A DNA stretch of 64,000 nucleotides, taken from Nocardioides albertanoniae (GTDB taxonomy: Bacteria; Actinomycetota; Actinomycetes; Propionibacteriales; Nocardioidaceae). The position numbers and the translations under genes are program-made. The notes under the pieces were generated by a model. That model ran no database searches. It was given only the letters and a program-made list of their open reading frames with translations, and had not been told where the DNA came from. The stretch is from the NCBI RefSeq assembly GCF_006716315.1, contig NZ_VFOV01000001.1:62001-126000 (forward strand), in the 5' to 3' direction. Of the stretch, positions 41,954 through 50,715 are shown one piece after another. The first letter of the stretch is position 1. Every line of letters starts with the position of its first letter.

Positions 41954-42757
41954 TCACCCCATCGGGAACTCGCCACCGTCGACGATCAGGTTCCGTCCCG
42001 TCAGCCAGGCGGCCCGCCCGGAGACCAGGAAGTGCACGGCGTCCGCGATGTCGTCCGGCCGGCCCTCGCGGCCCAGCGGCGGCACGTCGTCGGCGTTGGT
42101 CTCGGCCGGCGGCGTGTCCGAGCCGGCCGCGATCGCCGCCCACTCCCGCCTGGTCGCCTCACCGCCCGGGGTCGCCGTCCGTCCGGGCGAGACGACGTTG
42201 ACACGCACTCCCGAGGGGGCCAGGTCGATGGCCAGCCCTCGGCTGTAGTTCTCCAGCGCGGCCTTGGCCGCGGTGTAGGGCAGGAACATCCCGACCGGGG
42301 TGAGGACCGCGGCCGACGACACGTGCACGATCGCCCCGGATCCCGCCTCCCGCATCGCGGGCGCCAGCAGTGCGTCGAGACGTACGGCCGAGATGAAGTT
42401 GAGATCGAGCGCGCTCTGCCACTCCGCGGCGGGAGTGGCGACCGTGCTCTCGGACGGCGTGCCGCCGCCCGCGTTGTGGACGACGATGTCGGCGCCGCCG
42501 AACCGCTCCTGTGCGGCCGCGGCGATGGCCTCGGCACCTTCCCGTGTGGTGACGTCGGCGGCCACGAAGCCGGCGCCGTCGGGCACCGTGGCCGGCTCGG
42601 TGCGAGCGGTCGCCAGCACGTCGGCGCCCGCCTCCAGGAGGCGGCGGACCACTGCCTCGCCGATGCCACGGGTGCCGCCGGTGACGACGGCGCGCCTACC
42701 CGCCAGATCCCGCTGGTCGTGCTGGTCGTGCTTGTCGTTGTCTGCGGTCGAGTTCAT
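41954..42757 (-). CDS. short-chain dehydrogenase/reductase (SDR)
   Basis: 267 residues. NAD(P)-binding VVTGGTRGIGEAVV, HNAGGG (NNAG variant), catalytic Ser in VHVSSAAV and YxxxK in PYTAAKAAL; C-terminal WLTGRNLIVDGGEFPMG. Oxidoreductase of unknown substrate. Its His/Asp/Gln-rich N-terminus (NDKHDQHDQRDLAG) is unusual. Divergent from a LysR regulator, which is the standard arrangement for a LysR-controlled target. Confidence 0.92.
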   Translation of the reverse strand: MNSTADNDKHDQHDQRDLAGRRAVVTGGTRGIGEAVVRRLLEAGADVLATARTEPATVPDGAGFVAADVTTREGAEAIAAAAQERFGGADIVVHNAGGGTPSESTVATPAAEWQSALDLNFISAVRLDALLAPAMREAGSGAIVHVSSAAVLTPVGMFLPYTAAKAALENYSRGLAIDLAPSGVRVNVVSPGRTATPGGEATRREWAAIAAGSDTPPAETNADDVPPLGREGRPDDIADAVHFLVSGRAAWLTGRNLIVDGGEFPMG

Positions 42758-42816
42758 GTCTTTAACGGTATGACCAGGGGAAACGCTCGATCAAAGACCA
42801 ATTTCGAGCCGACCGG

Positions 42817-42831
42817 ATAGGCGATTCCTAT
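42817..42831. promoter_or_regulatory. LysR-type box between SDR and lysR genes
   Basis: ATAGG-CGATT-CCTAT, an interrupted dyad of the T-N11-A class, in the 161-bp divergent gap. Expected binding site of the adjacent LysR regulator. Confidence 0.6.
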
Positions 42832-42918
42832 AGTCGCTGGGAGTAAACGGGTTGGCGTCCGCGTTTGCCCTGCGGACCGACGACGACCGATGTGGCACGA
42901 CCGATGTGGATGGGTGCG

Positions 42919-43806
42919 ATGAGCCTTCGCCAGTACGAGTACGCCCTGGCCGTCGCGGAGGAAGGGTCGGTGACCGCGGCCGCTCGGCGGATGCATGTCG
43001 CCCAGCCGTCGATGTCGCAGCAGATCCGAGCACTGGAGCGGGAGCTCGGCGTGCAGCTCTTCGCGCGGGCGCCGTCCGGCCTGGTGCCGACGACGGTCGG
43101 TCGCGCGTTCCTGCGGGAGGCGGAGATCGCGGTCGGTGCCGCGCGGCGGGCACGAGCGACGGCCATGGCCGGTGCCGAGGAGGTGGCCGGCGAGATGGTC
43201 GTCGCCGTGCAGATGGGCTTCGGCGCGTGGCAGCTGCCGCGGGCCATCGCTGCGCTGCGCCGCAGACATCCGCGCCTGGAGATCACCGTCTTCGAGGAGC
43301 CGAGCTCGGCCGAGCTCGACCGGCTGTGCCGCCGCGGCGTGCTCGACCTGGCGCTGATGGCCAAGTGCGACCGGACGCCCGAGCGAGCCCACCATCTCGG
43401 CGAGGAGGGGCTCGTCGTCGTGCTCGGCGAAGGACACCCAGCGCTCGCCGAGAGCCGGGTGTCGTTGTCGTCGCTCGCCCTGGACCCGTGGGTCAGGTTC
43501 GACAGCGGGAGCGCGCTCGACGCGGTGCTGCGTGACCGCCTCGCGCGGGCCGAGATCGCGCCGACCACCGCGGCCCGGGTCTCCCAGACGACCACGGCCG
43601 TACGGTGGGCCGCCTCCGGGCTCGGGGCCGCGCTGGTGCCGGCCTCGGCGGTCGCGGGCGAGCACGCCCATCTGGCCCGCCCGGTGTCTCCCGCCGTGTC
43701 ACAGCCGGTGATCGCGGTGCTGCGACCCACGCCGGGCCCCGCCGAGACGACGCTGCTCGACCTCCTGCGCGAGGAGAGCTGGACCCGCGTCGTCCAGGCG
43801 GCCTAG
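42919..43806 (+). CDS. LysR-family transcriptional regulator
   Basis: 295 residues. Winged HTH at 1-60 (MSLRQYEYALAVAEEGSVTA, then MHVAQPSMSQQIRALERELG), LysR substrate domain after ~90 (EMVVAVQMGFGAWQLPRAIA; RHPRLEITVFEEPSSAELDR). Probably controls the divergent SDR gene through the ATAGG-N5-CCTAT dyad. ATG 42919 matches the usual LysR start; in-frame ATGs at 42904 and 42910 add only a few residues. Confidence 0.92.
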   Translation: MSLRQYEYALAVAEEGSVTAAARRMHVAQPSMSQQIRALERELGVQLFARAPSGLVPTTVGRAFLREAEIAVGAARRARATAMAGAEEVAGEMVVAVQMGFGAWQLPRAIAALRRRHPRLEITVFEEPSSAELDRLCRRGVLDLALMAKCDRTPERAHHLGEEGLVVVLGEGHPALAESRVSLSSLALDPWVRFDSGSALDAVLRDRLARAEIAPTTAARVSQTTTAVRWAASGLGAALVPASAVAGEHAHLARPVSPAVSQPVIAVLRPTPGPAETTLLDLLREESWTRVVQAA

Positions 43807-43814
43807 GCGGAGCC

Positions 43815-44819
43815 TCAGCGCTCTGTGTCGATCTGGTCCATGAACTGGGTGGGGTAGCGGTCGCCACGCACGGAGCCGGCAGGCACCGCGGCGTCGATCC
43901 GGGCGAGGTCGGCCTCATCGATCGTGACGGAGTTCGCGCCGGCCATCGACTCGACCTGGCTGACCCGGCGCGAGCCGATCACGGGCACGATGTGCTCGCC
44001 GCGGGCCGCGACCCAGGCGATCGCGAGCTGGGCCAGGGTGACGCCCTTCTCGTCAGCGATCTGCTGCAGCGACTCGACCAGGGCTCGGTTGTGGTCGAGG
44101 TTGTCGCCCTGGAAGCGAGGCATGCGCCCGAGCGAGCCGCCCACGGTGCCGCTGCCGCCGATCAGGCCGCGGCCGAGCACGCTGTAGGCCGTGATGCCGA
44201 TGCCCAGCTCGTCGCAGGCCTCCAGGATGCCATTGGTCTCGATCTCGCGGCTGAGCAGGGAGTATTCGACCTGCAGGTCGCTGATCGGGGTGACCGCGGC
44301 GGCTCGCCGGATCGTGTCCGCGCCGACCTCGCTCAGCCCGACGTGGCGTACGTAGCCCGCCTCCACCATCTCCTTGACCGCGCCGACGGTCTCCTCGATC
44401 GGCACCTGCGGGTCCAGGCGCGCGGGGCGGTAGATGTCGACGTGGTCGGTGCCGAGACGCTGGAGGGAGTAGGTCAGGGCCGACTTCACCGCCTCCGGGC
44501 GGCCGTCGAAGCCCGCGGGCAGGCCCACCGGGGTCAGCAGGGCTCCGAACTTCACCGAGAGCACCACGTCGTCGCGGTTGCGCTCGCGCAGGGCGCGGGC
44601 GATCAGCATCTCGTTGTGGCCGGCGCCGTAGAAGTCGCCGGTGTCGATCAGGGTGCCGCCGGCGTCGAGGTAGGCGTGGATGACACGCACGCCCTCCTCG
44701 TCGTCGACGGCACCGTAGGCGCCGGAGAGGCTCATGCCACCCAGCGCGGGCGAGGTGACCGTGGGGCCGGTCCGGCCGAGCTGCCGGCTGCTGAATCTGA
44801 GGTTGTCGAGAGTCGTCAT
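43815..44819 (-). CDS. aldo/keto reductase
   Basis: 334 residues, AKR TIM barrel. LGGMSLSGAYGAVDDEEGVR, catalytic Asp and Tyr in IDTGDFYGAGHNEMLI, Lys in LSVKFGALL. The position normally holding the active-site His (DLYYQHRVDP type) reads DIYRPARLDP, an Ala replacement seen in a subset of AKRs. C-terminal NADP-binding PVIGSRRVSQVESMAGAN is normal. Divergent from the XRE/MmyB regulator across a perfect 25-bp palindrome, its likely operator. Confidence 0.9.
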   Translation of the reverse strand: MTTLDNLRFSSRQLGRTGPTVTSPALGGMSLSGAYGAVDDEEGVRVIHAYLDAGGTLIDTGDFYGAGHNEMLIARALRERNRDDVVLSVKFGALLTPVGLPAGFDGRPEAVKSALTYSLQRLGTDHVDIYRPARLDPQVPIEETVGAVKEMVEAGYVRHVGLSEVGADTIRRAAAVTPISDLQVEYSLLSREIETNGILEACDELGIGITAYSVLGRGLIGGSGTVGGSLGRMPRFQGDNLDHNRALVESLQQIADEKGVTLAQLAIAWVAARGEHIVPVIGSRRVSQVESMAGANSVTIDEADLARIDAAVPAGSVRGDRYPTQFMDQIDTER

Positions 44820-44865
44820 GCCCTCCAGGGTGCGCCGCTCCTGGGAGTCTCGGCAGGCACAGCGC

Positions 44866-44890
44866 ATCCAGGGAGAGGCTCTCCCTGGAT
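44866..44890. promoter_or_regulatory. perfect 25-bp palindrome between AKR and XRE genes
   Basis: Arms ATCCAGGGAGAG and CTCTCCCTGGAT around one G, 12 of 12 pairs. It lies 47 bp from the AKR start and 31 bp from the regulator start. Probable operator of the MmyB-type regulator. Confidence 0.75.
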
Positions 44891-44920
44891 AACCCGCGGC
44901 GGTCGACGGATGATGGAACG

Positions 44921-45793
44921 GTGACCAACCGCCGCGAGCTCGCCGACTTCCTGCGCCGTCGCCGGGAGCTGCTCCGGCCCTCCGACGTCGGCCTCCCCGA
45001 CGGGTTGCGGCGGCGTACGCCCGGGCTTCGCCGGGAGGAGGCCGCCTCGCTCGCCGGGGTCTCGACCGACCACTACACCCGGCTGGAGCAGGCCCGCGGC
45101 TCGGCGCCGTCGGAGACGGTGCTCTCCGCGATCGCGCGGGCTCTGCAGTGCGATCTCGACCAGCGCGACCACCTCTTCTACCTCGCCGGGATGACCCCGC
45201 CGCAACGTCACGCGGGCAGCTTCGTACGCCCCGGCCTGATCGCGCTCGCCCAGCGACTGACCGACATCCCCGTGCTGATCTGCACCGACATCGGAGAGAT
45301 CGCCTGGTGCAACCCGCTCGCCGCCGCGCTGATGCCGCCGCTGCCCGAGCAGCCCGGCCGCGGCCGCAACCTGATCTGGCGCTGGTTCGCGCAGCCGGAC
45401 GTGCGGCCCGCGCCGCCGGAAGACTGGGCGCGAATGTCGGCCGGTCACGTGATGGATCTGCGGGCGACGTACGCCCGGCGTGCGGGGGACCCGGACATCA
45501 CCTCGCTGGTGGCGGACCTGCTCGACGCGAGCGAGGAGTTCCGTGGCTTGTGGGAGCGCCACGAGGTGGCCGTACGGCGGGCCGACGTGAAGACGTTCAT
45601 CCATCCCGAGGTCGGCGCGATCACGGTGCGCTGCGAGGTGCTCCTCACCGAGAGCGCCGACGTGATGCTGCTCGCCCACTTCCCGGCCGAGGGCACCGAT
45701 GCCGCCGAGAAGCTCCGGCTCCTCCGCGTCATCGGCACCCAGGACTTCGACGTCACTGCCCGTCGCGAGGGCGCATCACCCACCGGAGGATGA
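44921..45793 (+). CDS. XRE-family regulator with MmyB-like ligand domain
   Basis: 290 residues. HTH at ~1-75 (ELADFLRRRRELLRPSDVGL, then GLRREEAASLAGVSTDHYTR and LEQARG). The C-terminal MmyB-like (MLTR) domain includes LPVLICTDIGEIAWCN-type strand and helix pattern, PAS-like, known to bind small molecules. In actinobacteria such genes are often divergent from an SDR or AKR they control, as here. GTG 44921. The last 41 bp overlap the tail of the convergent glycosyltransferase gene. Confidence 0.9.
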   Translation: MTNRRELADFLRRRRELLRPSDVGLPDGLRRRTPGLRREEAASLAGVSTDHYTRLEQARGSAPSETVLSAIARALQCDLDQRDHLFYLAGMTPPQRHAGSFVRPGLIALAQRLTDIPVLICTDIGEIAWCNPLAAALMPPLPEQPGRGRNLIWRWFAQPDVRPAPPEDWARMSAGHVMDLRATYARRAGDPDITSLVADLLDASEEFRGLWERHEVAVRRADVKTFIHPEVGAITVRCEVLLTESADVMLLAHFPAEGTDAAEKLRLLRVIGTQDFDVTARREGASPTGG

Positions 45794-46973
45794 CGAACCG
45801 CAGCAGCGTCGCGGTCGCGTTGGCGAGCACGAGCACGCTCAGCTCCGCCATGTGGGAGGCGTACGGAGCGGCCCAGTGCAGCAGGCCGAGCGACCCGGAG
45901 GTCAGGGCGAGCCCGATCCCGAAGGCCGTCAGCCCGGCGACGTGATGTCTGACGGCGCCCTGCCGCGCGGTGATCCCGAAGGTCAGCCGGCGGTTGGCGG
46001 CGGTGTTGGCCACCGCGGTCACCAGCAGGCTGATCAGGTTCGCCGCCTGGGCATCGACCGAGACGCGGAGCACGGAGTAGAGCACGACGTACGCCAGGGT
46101 GCTGATCACCCCGACCGCGGCGAACCTCACCAGCTGCTCGGGGAGGGCCCGCTCGGGTGCCGCCGCGGCTCCGGTGGCGGACCGGGCCGAGGCCACCTGG
46201 CGCAGATCGATCCGCCCCGAGGCCACCCCGGTGAGGAGCCGGGCGATGCCGCGTAGGTCCTCCTTGACCGTGGCGGCGATGTCGACGCGCGAGTCGGGGT
46301 CGTCGACCCAGTCGACGGGCACCTCGTGGATGCGCAGGCCGGCCTCGGAGGCGAGCACGAGCAGCTCGGTGTCGAAGAACCAGCTGTCGTCCTCGACCAG
46401 CGGCAGCAGCTGCTCGGCCACGTCTCGCCGGATCGCCTTGAAGCCGCACTGGGCGTCGGTGAAGCCCGCGGAGAGGATGCCCCGGAGCAGCAGGTTGTAG
46501 CCCTTCGACAGCAGGTCGCGCTTGGCGCCGCGCCGGATCCGGCTGCCGTGGGCGAGCCGGGTGCCGATGGCGAGGTCGGAATGACCCGAGAGCAGCGGGG
46601 CGAGCAGTGGTGGCAGCGCACGCAGGTCGGTGGAGAGGTCGACGTCCATGTAGCCGACCACGTCCGCCTGCGAGGTCGACCACGCCGCTCTGAGCGCACG
46701 GCCACGACCCTTCTCGTCGAGATGGATCGCCCTCACCCGCGGGATCTCCGAGGCCAGCCGTTCGGCGATGCGCCAGGTGTCGTCCGTGCTGGCGTTGTCG
46801 GCGATCGTGATCGTCACCGGGTAGGGGAGCCGGCGGAGATAGCCGTCGAGGTGGCGTACGGAGGCTTCCAGGCCGTGCTCCTCGTTGTAGACCGGGACGA
46901 CCAGGTCGATCGTTGTTCTGACCTGCGGATTCTCCTCGGCCTTCGGTGCTGTCGAGACGAGATCGGCGGTCAT
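45753..46973 (-). CDS. family 2 glycosyltransferase fused to GtrA-like membrane domain
   Basis: 406 residues. Residues 15-250 are a GT2 (dolichyl-phosphate sugar synthase-like) domain: IDLVVPVYNEEHGLEASVRH, TITIADNASTDDTW, and the DxD-type metal site YMDVDLSTDL. Residues 280-400 are a GtrA/DPMS-TM region with four membrane helices (FAAVGVISTLAYVVLYSVLR). Builds a polyprenyl-phosphate-linked sugar at the membrane. The start overlaps the stop of the GT39 gene (ATGA), so the two are a unit: one loads the lipid, the next enzyme uses it. Overlaps the convergent regulator by 41 bp. Confidence 0.9.
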   Translation of the reverse strand: MTADLVSTAPKAEENPQVRTTIDLVVPVYNEEHGLEASVRHLDGYLRRLPYPVTITIADNASTDDTWRIAERLASEIPRVRAIHLDEKGRGRALRAAWSTSQADVVGYMDVDLSTDLRALPPLLAPLLSGHSDLAIGTRLAHGSRIRRGAKRDLLSKGYNLLLRGILSAGFTDAQCGFKAIRRDVAEQLLPLVEDDSWFFDTELLVLASEAGLRIHEVPVDWVDDPDSRVDIAATVKEDLRGIARLLTGVASGRIDLRQVASARSATGAAAAPERALPEQLVRFAAVGVISTLAYVVLYSVLRVSVDAQAANLISLLVTAVANTAANRRLTFGITARQGAVRHHVAGLTAFGIGLALTSGSLGLLHWAAPYASHMAELSVLVLANATATLLRFVILRWVMRPRDGQ

Positions 46974-49036
46974 GAGGCACCCTCGCTCAGGTCGTAGACC
47001 GTCGAGCTTCCGATCGTGGTCTCGGTGAAGTTGTCCTCCACCCACGCGGTGATCTCGGAGGCGCTGGAGGTCTCGTTGCCGCTGCCACCGGGGCCCCCGC
47101 GCATGCCGCCCATCCCGCCGCCGGAGATGAAGTAGTGGATCTGACCGTCGGCGACGTACGCCTTGAACTGCTCGAGCGAGATGCTGTTGGAGGTGCCGTT
47201 GAACCCACCGATCGCCATCACCGCCTCACCGGTCTCCAGCTGGAGACCCGCTGCGGTCTGCGACCCGATCGACGCCGCCACCCAGGTGTAGTTGCCGGCG
47301 TTCGTACTCACCGCGTCGGCGAGCTCCTCGTCGACCTGGCCGCCACCCATCGGGCCGCCGGCGGGACCACCAGCTCGCATGCCGCCCGTCTGTCCGCCAG
47401 GCATCTGCTGGGTCTGGCCGTTCGTGCCGCCGGGCGTCTGACCGCCAGGCATCTGACCGCCAGGCATCTGACCGTCGGGCATCTGGCCCGCCGGCGGGGC
47501 GCCGTTCTGGGTCTGACCGCCCGGACCACCGCCGGCCATCCGCACCCGGCGACCGCCGGGTGCGCCCATGCCATCGCCCTCGTAGGGCCCAGCGGTGACG
47601 ATCGATCCCGTGTGCGGGGTGCCGATCGTCGAGATGGCGTACGCCGCCGGCCCGACACCAGCGGCGACGGCAGCCGTCGCGAGCAGCGCGACCGCGGCGC
47701 GACGGGTGAGCCGGTCTGCGAAGACGAACCCGGCAGCGGCGCCGAGACCGATGATCAGCACGGGCCAGCGCAGCGTGTCGTACGGCTGCTGGTCGGACTG
47801 CCCGAGGAGCACCCACGCCCAGATGGCGCTGGCGGCCATGGCGATCGCGAGAGCGATGCGGGCGGCGAGGTGGTCGCGGTGGCGCCAGACGACGACGGTG
47901 CCGACGACCGCGGTGATCGCGACCCACGGAGCGAGCGCGACCACGTAGTAGTCGTGGTAGATGCCCGCCATGAACGAGAAGACCAGGCCGGTCACGAGCA
48001 TCGTGACGCCGCTGAGCAGCAGCGCGGCACGGGTGAGGTCGGTGCGCGGTGCCCTGCGCAGCGCGACCAGGCCGGCGGCGAGCAGGACGAGCGCGGCCGG
48101 CAGCAGCCACGAGACCATGCCGCCGGAGACGCCCTGGAAGAGGCGGAGGGCGCCGGCTGCGCTCGAGAACCCGGCGTTGCCGAGGCCACCGAAGTCACCG
48201 CCGTTGAGCCGCCCGATGCCGTTGTAGCCGAGCGTCAGCTCGAGGAGCGAGTTGCCCGTCGAGCCGTCGATGTAGGGCCTCGCGGAGGCGGGGACGAGCT
48301 CGACGATCGCGATGTACCAGCCGGCCGAGACGACCATCGCGGCGAAGCAGGCGACGCCGTGCACGATGCGCCTCGGGAGCGTGCCCCTGCCCGCGATCAG
48401 GTAGACCACCGCGATCGCCGGGACGATCAGGAACGCCTGCAGCATCTTGGTGAGGAACCCGAAGCCGAGCAGCGCCCCGGCCAGCACCATCCACCGGGCC
48501 CTACCCGTCTCGATCGCCTTCAGCGTCGAGAATGCCGCTCCGACCAGCAGCAGGAGCAGCAGCGCGTCGGGGTTGTTGAACCGGAACATCAGCGCCGCCG
48601 CCGGCGTCAGCGCCGTGAACGCCCCCGCCGCGATCGCCGCCTGCCACGGCGCGACCTTCCTGACGATCCCGTACGTCAGGCCGACCGTGCCCACACCCAT
48701 CAGCGCCTGCGGCACCAGGATGCTCCACGACGACAGTCCGAAGATGCGTACAGCCAGGCCCATCACCCACAACGACGCCGGCGGCTTGTCGACCGTGATC
48801 GAGCCGCCCGCGTCGAGCGCCCCGAAGAACCACGCCTTCCAGCTCTCGCCGCCGGCTTGGGCGGCTGCGGAGTAATACTGGTTGGCGTAGCCGGACTCGG
48901 ACAATGTCCACAGGTATGCCGCGGCTGTCAGAGCGAGCAGGACGATCAGGGATATTCGCTGTGGGGTCCGGCGGGTCTTGGGTGGGGCTGGCTCTGGGGT
49001 CCGGGTCGGTGTGTGTGGGTCTAGGAGCTCGGTCAT
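46970..49036 (-). CDS. family 39 (ArnT/PMT-type) membrane glycosyltransferase
   Basis: 688 residues, about 12 membrane helices in residues 30-470. GT39 features: WFFGALDAGGSITVDKPPAS with the acidic first loop, then MFRFNNPDALLLLLLVGAAF and GIYHDYYVVALAPW. C-terminal extracytoplasmic domain (~490-688) opens with a Gly/Met/Gln/Pro-rich stretch containing repeats of QMPGG, then a folded region. Uses polyprenyl-phosphate sugars to glycosylate protein or cell-envelope targets. ATG 49036 (TELLDPHTPTRTPEP). Upstream of the GT2-GtrA gene in one operon. Confidence 0.9.
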   Translation of the reverse strand: MTELLDPHTPTRTPEPAPPKTRRTPQRISLIVLLALTAAAYLWTLSESGYANQYYSAAAQAGGESWKAWFFGALDAGGSITVDKPPASLWVMGLAVRIFGLSSWSILVPQALMGVGTVGLTYGIVRKVAPWQAAIAAGAFTALTPAAALMFRFNNPDALLLLLLVGAAFSTLKAIETGRARWMVLAGALLGFGFLTKMLQAFLIVPAIAVVYLIAGRGTLPRRIVHGVACFAAMVVSAGWYIAIVELVPASARPYIDGSTGNSLLELTLGYNGIGRLNGGDFGGLGNAGFSSAAGALRLFQGVSGGMVSWLLPAALVLLAAGLVALRRAPRTDLTRAALLLSGVTMLVTGLVFSFMAGIYHDYYVVALAPWVAITAVVGTVVVWRHRDHLAARIALAIAMAASAIWAWVLLGQSDQQPYDTLRWPVLIIGLGAAAGFVFADRLTRRAAVALLATAAVAAGVGPAAYAISTIGTPHTGSIVTAGPYEGDGMGAPGGRRVRMAGGGPGGQTQNGAPPAGQMPDGQMPGGQMPGGQTPGGTNGQTQQMPGGQTGGMRAGGPAGGPMGGGQVDEELADAVSTNAGNYTWVAASIGSQTAAGLQLETGEAVMAIGGFNGTSNSISLEQFKAYVADGQIHYFISGGGMGGMRGGPGGSGNETSSASEITAWVEDNFTETTIGSSTVYDLSEGAS

Positions 49037-49440
49037 GGCTCTCACGCTCGCCTGGCTCTCTGTGCCTGACGTACGTCGAACCTGTGGGGTGGCTATGTGG
49101 TTGGGTCACGAGGTTGTCGGGTCTCCCTGCCGGGTCGTTTCTTCATGGGGCTGGTGTGTGCCGCCGACCCTTTCTTGGAGGGTCTTCTCGATCTGGCCCG
49201 GCGTCAAGGACGGCCTTCGGCCGCCGGCTACGCCGGCCACCTTCGGTGGTCCTGGACTCCGGGTCAGATCGAGAAAAGATTTGGCTGACTATCGGGGCGG
49301 CGGCCAGGGTGTGGCCGGGAGGTATGACCGTTGGTTCGCTGCCGCAAAATAGGGTTTGACCTGCGGAAATATCTGGCCTTACTCGTTGGTAGAGAGTAAA
49401 ATCAGGGGTACCCGAAGGGCACCTTGAGAGGGGGTCAGCG
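49037..49440. other. 404-bp gap before the HNH gene
   Basis: No gene seen. Holds the left copy of the flanking structured element (49159-49305), a TAAAAT candidate -10 at 49397-49402 and an AGAGGGGG ribosome site just before the HNH start at 49441. Confidence 0.6.
49159..49305. repeat. left copy of a ~145-bp structured flanking element
   Basis: Outer arms TGCCGCCGACCC and GGGGCGGCGGCC pair at 10 of 12 positions. Inside, 49185-49275 (91 nt) folds into a long stem (TTCTCGATCTGG-CCCGG side with CCGGG-TCAGATCGAGAA) topped by three 5-bp hairpins: CGGCC-TTC-GGCCG (49211-49223), CCGGC-TAC-GCCGG (49224-49236) and CCACC-TTC-GGTGG (49237-49249). The same structure occurs in inverted orientation at 50997-51141. 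Confidence 0.85.
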
Positions 49441-50715
49441 ATGAGCGTCGAGAATCATGTCGACCACTGGGGCACCAGCCCCCGTGACCCGGTTGCGACC
49501 GCTCTTGCTGGCATCGAAACCGCTCTGGGTGACCTGCTCGCGATGGACCCTGGCTATTGGCGTACGAGTCAGAAGAAGGATGTCCTCGCGCGGCTCGAGA
49601 TCTTGAAGGCGCAGCAGGCTGCGCTCGAGCTGCGGGTGCTCGCCACCGCTGGCGATATTGCCGAGGAGACCGGCGACCGAGACGCCTCCGCCTGGGTTCG
49701 GGCAAATCTCCTTGTCGACAAATCGGTAGCCCGCACCCAGATAAGGCTCGCGGCTGCTGTGTCCAAGCACGAGCTGCTCGCAGCCGGCCTCACTGACGGT
49801 TCGGTCTCCCGAGACAAGGCACGGGTGATCACCAAGGCGTTGGACGCGATCGAGACCAACCCCGTCGCGAGTGCCGAGGATCTACTGCTGGCGGAGAAAC
49901 TGCTGGTCGACTACGCCACCCGCCTGACCGCGAACGAGCTCCGGATCGTCGGACGCCGGATCCTGGTCGAGATCGACCCGGCCCGGTTCGAAGACGCCGA
50001 AGCCAAGGCACTGTTGGCCGAGGAAGAACGTGCTCAGCAGAAGACCGCGCTCCGCATCTGGGACAACCACGACGGCACTATTGGGTTCGACGGTGTTCTG
50101 CCGGTGGCGATGGGGATGAGGTTCAAGACCCACGTCGAAGCCTGGGCCCAGCCCAGGAAGCAACAGCTCGTCGAGAAGGACACCCCGTTGCCCCCGTGGG
50201 AGCGACTCATGGGACAGGGCTTCGCACGCCTGCTCGAGACCATCGACCCTGATACCCAGCCCCGCCACGGCGGCGACGCAACCACCATCAACGTGGTCAT
50301 CTCGCTCGACGACCTCCGCAAGGAGCTCGGCACGGCGATCTTGGGGTTCGACGAGACAAACGGGACCACGATCAGTGCCACCGAGGCCCGCAAGATGGCC
50401 TGCAACGCCACGATCATCCCCTGGGTGCTCGGCACCGACGGGCAGGTCCTCGACGCAGGTCGTTCGAGCAGGTTCTTCCAACCGACCCAACGCAAGGCAC
50501 TCCGGTTGCAGCAGAAATGCTGCCAAGCCGAAGGCTGCGACATGCCACCGGAGTGGTGCGACGCCCACCACCTCGAACCATGGTCACTCGGCGGGAAGAC
50601 CGACCTCAAAGACGGCGTACTGCTCTGCCCTCATCACCACCGCCTGGCGCACGCACCCGCGTACACACATGAACGGTTGCCCGACGGCACGATCAGGTTC
50701 ACCCGGCGCCCCTAG
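49441..50715 (+). CDS. DUF222 / 13E12-type HNH endonuclease-like protein
   Basis: 424 residues. DUF222 helical domain at ~20-300 (LARLEILKAQQAALELRVLA; LVDKSVARTQIRLAAAVSKH). HNH domain at ~355-415: ALRLQQKCCQAEGCDMPPEW, then CDAHHLEPWSLGGKTDL and LLCPHHHRLAH, with Cys pairs for zinc and the HH catalytic motif. This is the actinobacterial 13E12/REP13E12 repeat family, present in many copies per genome and linked to mobility, but with no proven mechanism. ATG 49441 with AGAGGGGG upstream. The gene is flanked on both sides by copies of a structured repeat. Confidence 0.93.
   Translation: MSVENHVDHWGTSPRDPVATALAGIETALGDLLAMDPGYWRTSQKKDVLARLEILKAQQAALELRVLATAGDIAEETGDRDASAWVRANLLVDKSVARTQIRLAAAVSKHELLAAGLTDGSVSRDKARVITKALDAIETNPVASAEDLLLAEKLLVDYATRLTANELRIVGRRILVEIDPARFEDAEAKALLAEEERAQQKTALRIWDNHDGTIGFDGVLPVAMGMRFKTHVEAWAQPRKQQLVEKDTPLPPWERLMGQGFARLLETIDPDTQPRHGGDATTINVVISLDDLRKELGTAILGFDETNGTTISATEARKMACNATIIPWVLGTDGQVLDAGRSSRFFQPTQRKALRLQQKCCQAEGCDMPPEWCDAHHLEPWSLGGKTDLKDGVLLCPHHHRLAHAPAYTHERLPDGTIRFTRRP

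Noticed and set aside
49441..50715. Homing endonuclease inside an intron or intein
   Set aside because: The gene stands free in an intergenic region, with no split host gene or splicing motifs; DUF222 is a separate family.
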